This document shows, piece after piece, positions 1 to 5,701 of a stretch of 5,701 nt of DNA; position 1 is the first letter of the stretch, and each line of letters begins with the position of its first letter. The notes under the pieces were generated by a model that was not told the DNA's origin, made no database searches, and worked only from the letters and a program-made list of their open reading frames with translations. The position numbers and the translations under genes were made by a program. The DNA comes from an uncultured Phycisphaerales bacterium (GTDB lineage: Bacteria; Planctomycetota; Phycisphaerae; Sedimentisphaerales; Anaerobacaceae): contig CALEZT010000165.1 of NCBI GenBank assembly GCA_937927975.1, forward strand, positions 1 to 5,701. The letters are read 5' to 3'.

Positions 1-365
1 CGGTCGAGACCAAGTGCCCGGTAGCGCAGACGAAATGCCCGCCGGTGCAGACGAGGTGTCCGCCCACGGCTACTTTGTGCCAGATATTCGAGACGGAGTG
101 CCCGGTTGTTGAAACGTCGTGTCCGCCGCTGCAGACAAGTTGTCCTCCGTTGAGAACGATGTGTCCTCCGGTCTTAAGCCAGTGCCCGCCTACAGTTACT
201 CAGTGCGGCGGGCAAATCACGAGTTGTGCCGTTGGCTGTTCGCCGAGAGATCAGGCGGTGGGCACAGGCATACGTGTGGCGGTCAGCGCATCGTGTCCCG
301 TTGTTGAGACAAGGTGCTTGAGTATAGCCGACTACCTTACGGTAGCACGAGCAGGAGGAGGATAG
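1..365 (+). CDS. 3' part of a cysteine heptad-repeat protein (start outside window)
   Basis: The frame is open from the left edge (first full codon at 3) to the TAG at 363-365, leaving 120 visible residues, so the real start is upstream. Eleven Cys occur at visible residues 5, 12, 19, 26, 33, 40, 47, 54, 61, 68 and 75, all exactly seven apart. The repeat consensus is C-P-P/V-x-x-T-x, with Thr (Ser once) five residues after each Cys. A further Cys follows at 79, then a 19-residue stretch without Cys, then a last CPVVETRC unit (Cys 98 and 105) and a short Gly-ending tail. Such regularity is hard to obtain in a non-coding frame, which is the main support for the gene. No enzyme motif or membrane segment is visible in this part, and any signal peptide would lie outside the window. 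A Cys ladder plus a Thr ladder suggests a repetitive extracytoplasmic fold, either disulfide-bonded or metal-binding, but this is inference. I do not recognise a named family. Confidence 0.75.
   Translation, partial: VETKCPVAQTKCPPVQTRCPPTATLCQIFETECPVVETSCPPLQTSCPPLRTMCPPVLSQCPPTVTQCGGQITSCAVGCSPRDQAVGTGIRVAVSASCPVVETRCLSIADYLTVARAGGG
15..227 (+). repeat. 21-bp tandem coding repeat (Cys heptad units)
   Basis: Cys codons (TGC or TGT) recur every 21 bases from 15 to 225. Most are followed by CCG/CCT codons and have an ACG/ACA/ACT Thr codon 15 bases after the Cys codon. The units are diverged at DNA level, and third positions and the variable residues differ. This points to selection on the protein period rather than a recent DNA duplication. 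Confidence 0.75.
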
Positions 366-422
366 GCCTACCGGAATAGACGGATGCGAGGGTGAGTGTC
401 GCACAGGTTGTTCGGTAGGAAC

Positions 423-454
423 AATGCCCGGCCGGCTTAGGTCGGCCGGGCATT
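423..454 (+). terminator. Strong hairpin, probable transcription terminator of the heptad-repeat gene
   Basis: Two 14-base arms (423-436 and 441-454) are complementary except for one G-T wobble (435 with 442), around a TTAG loop. The twelve outer pairs are perfect and very GC-rich. The hairpin starts 58 bases after the stop at 365 and lies upstream of the next gene, so it probably separates the two transcripts. No clear T tract follows on either strand, so a classical intrinsic terminator is not fully supported. An mRNA-stabilising hairpin or a dispersed palindromic element is an alternative. Confidence 0.55.
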
Positions 455-552
455 CCATCATCAGGCAAAGGGTATTTCGAAACTACAGTAAGATGCGTTT
501 GCGAGGATAATTGCCCTGTGGGAAATCGGAAAAATATAAGGCGGGAGTGCAC

Positions 553-560
553 GGAAGAGG
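553..560 (+). promoter_or_regulatory. Ribosome binding site deciding the start at 566
   Basis: GGAAGAGG ends five bases before the ATG at 566. An in-frame GTG at 518 also has a GAGGA (503-507) ten bases upstream, and would add 16 polar, charged residues before the first membrane helix. The ATG with its closer purine-rich site is preferred, but the GTG start cannot be excluded. Confidence 0.5.
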
Positions 561-565
561 TCCGC

Positions 566-3196
566 ATGAGATCCCATGGAGATACTCTATCGGTCACGAT
601 AACGGTCATGGCTGGTTTGGCGGCCGCCTGGGCAGCAGGCGGATCCTTGGGTTTGCTTGCACATCCCTTGCGGCGGGCGCTTGTCATGCTGCTTCTATGC
701 GTGGCCTGTGTTGCAGGCATGCCATCTGCTGAAAACGTGGCGTTTGGCCATTCCAGATCCGCCGCTGCTTATCCCCGTCTGCGGATGCTCCTGATCCTGG
801 CATTCGGTTTTGGCGCTGCTTTGTACTTGGTGTCGCTGCCCCTCGCGCCTGCCAACGTTATGGCGTCCGCTATCATCCTCCTACTCATTGCTCACAGGTC
901 GCCACCGTGGAAACGGGATGTTCTGCTGGCATGCTCAACGGCTGTGGTTGTGTTTGGCTTGTATCGATTTGCCGTCACATCGGTGCCCTGGTTCTGGCTG
1001 GCGGCGGATTTCGTGGGCAGGAGCTTCGGGCGTGTGGCAGGCGTCGTGACTCAACGGCCGGTGTGGGTCGGTGCGACATTTGCCGGTCTCGATTTCCTCG
1101 TCCTGACAGTCGTCGTCTGGAGCCTCTATCTGCCGTTCACGCGAGCATCGCGGACTGCGCGAGCCATCTACGGCTTCGTAGGAATCCTGGGCGGGCATCT
1201 GTTGTATCTGGTGCTGTTGTCTTATGTTCCCGACTTGCTGGCGACCCTGCCTCCGCCGGCGCACGACGGCGCTGGCGCAAAGCCGATGTCGCGGCTGTTC
1301 CATCAGGCGGCTCCATGGAATCTTCCCGTGATCGCGTGTGCAGTTCACCTCGCGATCATCGCAATGACGGTTCGTTGGTCGGCATGGACACAGGATTACG
1401 GCAAGCGTTCTCAGACTACAGGGACAAATGGCACGCTCAAGCCTGTGTTGCGGTCGCCGCGAGTCGTTATCGCTGTGGAAGCAGCGGTTTTCGCCATGGC
1501 CGTGGCGCTGCCTGCTGTCTCGATACTGCACCTGCATCCATTGAGTCTGACGGGCAAAAAGATCGTCTTCTATGAAAAGGGTTTTCTCAACTGGCTCAAG
1601 CCTACGCATGATTCCTACGGCAGGTTGTCGAGCGGAATGTACGGCATGCTCCCCGTCTTCCTCGAAAGCGTGGGAGCCAGACCCCTGATCTCCCTCGATC
1701 TTTCCGAGGATGACTTGAAGGACGCCGATATCCTTGTGCTGATCTTCCCGGATGACCCCTGGCAGGAAGGCCAGTTGAGTCGGATCCACGATTTCGTCCT
1801 GCAAGGCGGCTCGCTCCTCGTGCTCGGCGAGCACACCACGGAGGACAAGCATGGCGGCAACCGTTTCAACGAAGTCCTGGCCCCCACGAAAATGCAGGTT
1901 CAATTCGACTCGGCGACGTTTGCCGTCGGGGGCTGGCTGCACTCCTATGAGGCGCTCAGTCACCGCATGACCGCAAGCATCGCGGACGATCAGAACCAGT
2001 TCGGTGTAGTCATTGGGGCGTCGCTGACGGTCAAGTGGCCCGCCCGGCCGATTCTGATCGGGCGGTGGGGCTGGGCGGACTTTGGCGACGAGGCCAGCTC
2101 CAGGGCCATGATGGGCAACGACCGCTACGATGGCGGTGAGAAGTTGGGCGACGTGGTCTTGGCAGCCGAACAACCCTTGGGAAAGGGGCGTATCGTGACT
2201 CTTGGCGATACCTCCGGCCTGACCAACGCGATCAATGTCTCATCTTATGTCTTCACGTCGCGCCTGTTTGCCTCTATGGTCGGCAGCCCGGCACATGGAG
2301 CACTACGGCAGTCGGTTGTCCTGTTGGCGACCGCTCTACTTGTCGGCGCGCTCTGCCGTCGGCCGACCCTGCGGAGGACCGTCCTTGTCGCGATGGGTTT
2401 GGCTGTGTCCCTTACGTTGTGCACCACACGAAATCACAGGCACGCATCCCTGCTGCCCGATGGGCGCAAAGAGACCCCCAACAACCTGGCGTATATCGAC
2501 ACCTCACATGTGGGAAGGTTCAGCCACGAATCCTGGCGACCCGATGGGATTGGAGGGCTCATCCTGACGCTGATGCGGAACGGCTATCTGGCCCTGACGC
2601 TGCCTGATGTGACGTCGGAACGGCTTGATCGGGCCGGACTGCTTGTCTCGATTGCACCATCCCGCTCGTTCTCTCGGGATCAGGTGGAGGCCGTGAAGGG
2701 ATTCGTGAACCGCGGCGGCACCCTCATTATGATCGTCGGACACGACGAAGTCGAACCCAGCAGGCCACTGTTGGCGGCGTTCGACCTGAGGGTGGGGCTT
2801 GATCGCGACAAGACCATGGAGCCGGAACCGATGGGGCATTTCAAAGCGCCCTATCTCGAGTCCGCGGGCAAACGCGTCTACGTGCGCTTTCACGCCGCCT
2901 GGCCCGTGGCCTGCGACGATCCGGCCTCAAGCGTCATGGCCTACGGGAAAGGCAATCGGCCGGTGATGGTAATGCGCCGCTTCGGAGCGGGAAAGGTCCT
3001 CCTCATCGGCGATACGTGCTTTGCGATGAACAAGAACCTGGAATGGGAGAATGGAGCACCCTTCGAAGGCCTACGGGAGAACGCGGATTTCTGGCGGTGG
3101 CTCTTGTGTGTGCTCCGCGAGCAGCCCATGTGGATTCCTCCCGCGCTGCAGGACGCGAATCCGGAAACCGGTACGGCAGAGGAGATAGGATCGTGA
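566..3196 (+). CDS. Multi-pass membrane protein with two GATase1-like (DUF4350-like) domains; first of a tandem paralogous pair
   Basis: An 876-residue protein of unknown function. About nine hydrophobic segments fill residues 10-322, roughly 10-32, 37-52, 72-93, 95-110, 117-137, 164-190, 200-225, 252-272 and 300-322. A soluble domain follows at about 330-570. It has a strand beginning KKIVFYEKG, an ADILVLIFP strand near 387, a helix, then QGGSLLVLGEHT (E422, H423), and later GKGRIVTLGDT (D548). This is the layout of GATase1-like/DUF4350-type domains, without the nucleophile-elbow Cys of true amidotransferases. Two more helices (about 580-598 and 604-621) lead to a second, similar domain at about 635-876, with RGGTLIMIVGHDE (717-728) and GAGKVLLIGDT (807-817). 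The soluble domains probably share one side of the membrane, likely extracytoplasmic, but topology is inferred. An alternative GTG start at 518 would give 892 residues. The stop overlaps the next gene's start by four bases, so the two are surely co-expressed. The coding call is firm; the function is unknown. Confidence 0.92.
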   Translation: MRSHGDTLSVTITVMAGLAAAWAAGGSLGLLAHPLRRALVMLLLCVACVAGMPSAENVAFGHSRSAAAYPRLRMLLILAFGFGAALYLVSLPLAPANVMASAIILLLIAHRSPPWKRDVLLACSTAVVVFGLYRFAVTSVPWFWLAADFVGRSFGRVAGVVTQRPVWVGATFAGLDFLVLTVVVWSLYLPFTRASRTARAIYGFVGILGGHLLYLVLLSYVPDLLATLPPPAHDGAGAKPMSRLFHQAAPWNLPVIACAVHLAIIAMTVRWSAWTQDYGKRSQTTGTNGTLKPVLRSPRVVIAVEAAVFAMAVALPAVSILHLHPLSLTGKKIVFYEKGFLNWLKPTHDSYGRLSSGMYGMLPVFLESVGARPLISLDLSEDDLKDADILVLIFPDDPWQEGQLSRIHDFVLQGGSLLVLGEHTTEDKHGGNRFNEVLAPTKMQVQFDSATFAVGGWLHSYEALSHRMTASIADDQNQFGVVIGASLTVKWPARPILIGRWGWADFGDEASSRAMMGNDRYDGGEKLGDVVLAAEQPLGKGRIVTLGDTSGLTNAINVSSYVFTSRLFASMVGSPAHGALRQSVVLLATALLVGALCRRPTLRRTVLVAMGLAVSLTLCTTRNHRHASLLPDGRKETPNNLAYIDTSHVGRFSHESWRPDGIGGLILTLMRNGYLALTLPDVTSERLDRAGLLVSIAPSRSFSRDQVEAVKGFVNRGGTLIMIVGHDEVEPSRPLLAAFDLRVGLDRDKTMEPEPMGHFKAPYLESAGKRVYVRFHAAWPVACDDPASSVMAYGKGNRPVMVMRRFGAGKVLLIGDTCFAMNKNLEWENGAPFEGLRENADFWRWLLCVLREQPMWIPPALQDANPETGTAEEIGS
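3178..3184 (+). promoter_or_regulatory. Ribosome binding site for the second membrane protein
   Basis: AGAGGAG lies inside the last codons of the upstream gene, eight bases before the GTG at 3193. This good Shine-Dalgarno match supports the GTG start and the GTGA stop-start overlap, a typical sign of translational coupling. Confidence 0.7.
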
Positions 3197-5701
3197 AACG
3201 AGCGTGGACAGGTGTGGCCCTATTAAGTGCTTCATGGCTCTTCGGGCTCGATTATTACCGCGATGCCCAATGGTTCGTATGGACCGCCGCCGTCGCCGTG
3301 AGTGTTGTTCTATTGACTGGCCTCGACGTACGCAGACCGGCGAAGGGTGTTCTCGTGACAACGGCGGTGCTCGCAGCGCCGGGGATCGTTCTGGTCCCAT
3401 GGCCCTATCGTGCGGGAGCGTTCCTCCTTGTTATCGGCGCTCTCCTCTGGGCTGCCCCCATTCCTCGTCGATGGCCAGCCAGGATGGGAGCCGCCGGTGT
3501 CGCAGCCGGCATCGTCCTGGTCGTGCAGTCGGTGGGCCTTCTCGCATATGAGAGCATCACCGCCAGAACGCATGAACTACCTCGGGCTCTTGCCTGGCTG
3601 TCTTATCGTGTTGCAAGACTGATTGGCATCGAGGCTGCGTTGGATGGCACGACCGTCGCTATGCAATCGATGCGACACACGCATGAGCTCGGCGCGACCT
3701 GGGAGCTGATGCTTGACCCGGCGACTTGGTGCTTCCTGTTCGGGGGAGCCGTTCTTCTGTTCCTGCAAGCGCACGGCCACGGCCGGGACGCCGCGCGCGA
3801 CTGGCTGCGATCCATGGTACGGCTTGTGATACTGGTCACTCTGTGGCTGCCAGTCCGGATGGGATTGCTTATGGCCGCGTTCACCCATCGCACGCTGCGC
3901 ACCGAATACGACGCTCCCCTAATGATGATGGACCAATTCTGGAGCCCTTGGATCTGTCTGCTTCTGCTATCCGGGCCGGCGTTGCTGGCGATGCGTTTCA
4001 TCAGGATGCCTCCTGCAACACAGGACGATGACACAACCTCGGTACCAATGAGGTTCACTGGCTGGCTGAAGTGTACGGGTTTGACTGTTGCCGGAATGAT
4101 CCTCATTCTGGTCGGGATGCTATGGGTGCCGTGTGGACATCGTAAACAGGGGCGCATCCTCGTGGACGAACATCACTCCACGTGGGAGCGAACAGACAGA
4201 CCCTACGATACCGAATGGTATGGCCAGGAATCCGGATACAACTATGCATGCATTTACGACTACTGTTCGCGATTCTACCAGATGGATCGACTGTTTACGA
4301 ATATCGAGGCACGCACGCTGGACGGCTGCGATGTCCTCGTAGTAAAAGTCCCGACCTCCCCATACGGGACTGACGAGATTCGGGCCATCGAAGAATTCGT
4401 GGAAGGTGGCGGTGGTCTGCTGCTGGTCGGCGAGCACACGAGCGTGTTTGACACTGGACTTCACCTCAACAGGATTGCGGAACGCTTTGGCTTTCGGTTC
4501 CGCTATGATTGCCTATTTGATATCGATACGGTCTTTAGTCAACTGTACAGACCTCCGCGGGTGCCCCACCCCATTCTACAGGGCATGCCTCCATTGAACC
4601 TCGCCGTTTCCTGCTCGATCGATCCCGGCGTCAGTGCCGGTCGAGCGGTCATCCGTTCCACTGGACTTAGGAATCTGCCCGCGGACTACCACGCAAGCAA
4701 TTACTACCCCCAGGTCGAAGACCGTGCGGATGCGCGTTACGGCGCCTTCATTCAGCTGTGGACCACCTGTCGCGGTGCGGGCCGCGTAGCGGCGTTCACG
4801 GATTCCACCATATTCTCCAATTTCTCCACCTTCGAGCCGGGGAAAGCGGAGCTGATGCTCGGCATGCTCGAATGGTTGAATCATCGAAATGGATCGTCTG
4901 TCATTCTTTCCCTGTTGGTTGGCTTGGGGGTGGTGCTCACGGGATGGGGCATCAGGGTGGGCTGGCACTACCGTGATTTCTCGCTGATCTTCTTTGGCAC
5001 GGCCCTCTTTGCCTGGAGTACGGCGACAGCAGGTGTGCGATCCATTCATCAGGTCTGCAACCCATTGCCCAAACCTGTCCGCCCATTCACGACCGTCGTC
5101 ATTGACCGCACGGTGTGCAGCGCGTTGTTGTCCACCAGCGGGTTCATTGCTGCGGAGCCGAACGGCTTCGGGATCTTCGAGCGGTGGATTCTACGCTTGG
5201 GGTGCTTCACCTCGCGTCGGGAGGACAGCACTGTCTTTCAAGGAGACGCTCTCTGTTTCCTGTATCCGAACAAGGAGGTGCGAAGCGATTTTCGTATGGC
5301 GCTGGACCAATACGTCGCATCCGGCGGCAAGGTACTCCTTCTCGATTCCCCTGCAAATTCCAGATCGACGGCCGATAGTCTGCTGCACCCATTCGGCCTT
5401 AGTGTGGAGCACGCTACTCCACTGCGGGGAGCTCTCTCGATGCCCGAAGGTTGGCCGAGCACGACGGTGGATTCAGCGTGTGAGATCAAGGGAGGCACAC
5501 CGCTCATACACATCGGCAATACACCCGTCGCCGCGACGGCGAGCTACGGTCGAGGCAAGGTGATGGTCCTCGGTTTTGGCTCCCGCTTTTCAGATGTGCA
5601 GATGGGTGTTACAGGCGACGTGATTCCTGACCAGCCATTACGAGACGTCTACAATCTGCAATTCAGGCTCCTGGAATCCATCGGTTTGTCGTCGCAGACG
5701 C
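3193..5701 (+). CDS. Second multi-pass membrane protein with two GATase1-like domains (3' end outside window)
   Basis: The frame runs without a stop from GTG 3193 to the window edge, giving at least 836 residues. About nine hydrophobic segments lie at residues 5-19, 27-43, 52-71, 72-90, 97-120, 174-191, 207-226, 250-270 and 291-316. A GATase1-like domain follows, with CDVLVVKVP (379-387), EGGGGLLLVGEHT (E414, H415) and VAAFTDSTIFSN (D537). Two helices come next (569-588 and 595-615). A second such domain starts near 632, with DALCFLYP (685-692), SGGKVLLLDS (710-719) and GRGKVMVLGFGS (786-797). Domain order, spacing and the GEHT motif match the preceding gene, so the two look like diverged paralogues. 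By comparison with that protein, only about 20 residues should be missing at the C-terminus. Membrane segments hold a Cys in ATWCFLFGG (C180) and an Arg in LWLPVRMG (R222), a faint exosortase-like pattern without an obvious catalytic His. No amidotransferase nucleophile is seen. The function is unknown; a structural or sensing role in an envelope complex with its neighbour is inference. Confidence 0.92.
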   Translation, partial: MKRAWTGVALLSASWLFGLDYYRDAQWFVWTAAVAVSVVLLTGLDVRRPAKGVLVTTAVLAAPGIVLVPWPYRAGAFLLVIGALLWAAPIPRRWPARMGAAGVAAGIVLVVQSVGLLAYESITARTHELPRALAWLSYRVARLIGIEAALDGTTVAMQSMRHTHELGATWELMLDPATWCFLFGGAVLLFLQAHGHGRDAARDWLRSMVRLVILVTLWLPVRMGLLMAAFTHRTLRTEYDAPLMMMDQFWSPWICLLLLSGPALLAMRFIRMPPATQDDDTTSVPMRFTGWLKCTGLTVAGMILILVGMLWVPCGHRKQGRILVDEHHSTWERTDRPYDTEWYGQESGYNYACIYDYCSRFYQMDRLFTNIEARTLDGCDVLVVKVPTSPYGTDEIRAIEEFVEGGGGLLLVGEHTSVFDTGLHLNRIAERFGFRFRYDCLFDIDTVFSQLYRPPRVPHPILQGMPPLNLAVSCSIDPGVSAGRAVIRSTGLRNLPADYHASNYYPQVEDRADARYGAFIQLWTTCRGAGRVAAFTDSTIFSNFSTFEPGKAELMLGMLEWLNHRNGSSVILSLLVGLGVVLTGWGIRVGWHYRDFSLIFFGTALFAWSTATAGVRSIHQVCNPLPKPVRPFTTVVIDRTVCSALLSTSGFIAAEPNGFGIFERWILRLGCFTSRREDSTVFQGDALCFLYPNKEVRSDFRMALDQYVASGGKVLLLDSPANSRSTADSLLHPFGLSVEHATPLRGALSMPEGWPSTTVDSACEIKGGTPLIHIGNTPVAATASYGRGKVMVLGFGSRFSDVQMGVTGDVIPDQPLRDVYNLQFRLLESIGLSSQT

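Noticed and set aside
45..365. Treating the heptad protein as a complete 106-residue gene starting at GTG 45
   Set aside because: The same frame and the same seven-residue period continue upstream to the left edge, so the gene is partial and starts outside the window.
174..461. A 95-codon - strand frame over the heptad-repeat gene
   Set aside because: It crosses the hairpin and lies opposite the strictly periodic Cys frame. It shows no recognisable features.
506..511. GATAAT as a -10 promoter box for the membrane protein operon
   Set aside because: It matches five of six consensus bases and would place transcription start near 518, which would favour the ATG at 566. No credible -35 box lies 16-18 bases upstream, so it is not listed as a feature.
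935..2173. A 412-codon open frame on the - strand, opposite the first membrane protein
   Set aside because: Its translation is rich in Arg, His, Gln and Pro with no membrane or domain pattern, typical of an antisense shadow of a GC-rich gene. The + strand frame has clear helices and domain motifs.
3603..4157. A 184-codon - strand frame opposite the second membrane protein
   Set aside because: It is a shadow frame with low-complexity Arg/Ser content. The opposite strand encodes clear hydrophobic helices here.
4994..5563. A 189-codon + strand frame near the right end
   Set aside because: It overlaps the second membrane protein in another frame and is rich in Arg and Ser without domain signal. 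The frame from 3193 continues through this region with matching GATase1-like motifs.

Overview
The window looks like part of a GC-rich bacterial chromosome with three protein-coding regions, all on the + strand. I see no tRNA, rRNA, CRISPR array or insertion sequence. No gene gives a firm taxonomic marker. Large membrane proteins with glutamine-amidotransferase-like (GATase1-like) lumenal domains, next to a Cys-rich repeat protein, would fit a planctomycete or other PVC-group bacterium, but that is only an impression.

Layout. Positions 1-365 are the 3' part of a gene whose start lies outside the window. It encodes a strikingly regular cysteine protein, with eleven Cys exactly seven residues apart and a Thr (once Ser) five residues after almost every Cys. 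A 14-bp-stem hairpin (423-454) in the ~200-bp gap probably ends its transcript. Next come two large membrane-protein genes in tight succession. The first (566-3196, 876 aa) overlaps the second (3193 to beyond the window end, at least 836 aa) by 4 bases in a GTGA junction, with a good Shine-Dalgarno sequence for the second start. The second frame is open through the right edge.

How the genes relate. The two large proteins share one architecture: about nine N-terminal membrane segments, a soluble GATase1-like domain with a Gly-rich strand ending in the motif GEHT, a pair of membrane helices, and a second GATase1-like domain. They look like diverged tandem paralogues that are co-translated and may form a heteromeric membrane complex. 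Part of the N-terminal membrane region loosely recalls exosortase/archaeosortase layout, more so in the second protein, where a Cys and an Arg are 42 residues apart. The full catalytic triad is not evident, so this is only a hypothesis. No function is known to me for the pair. A link to the upstream heptad-repeat Cys protein, for example in its export, anchoring or maturation, rests on proximity alone.
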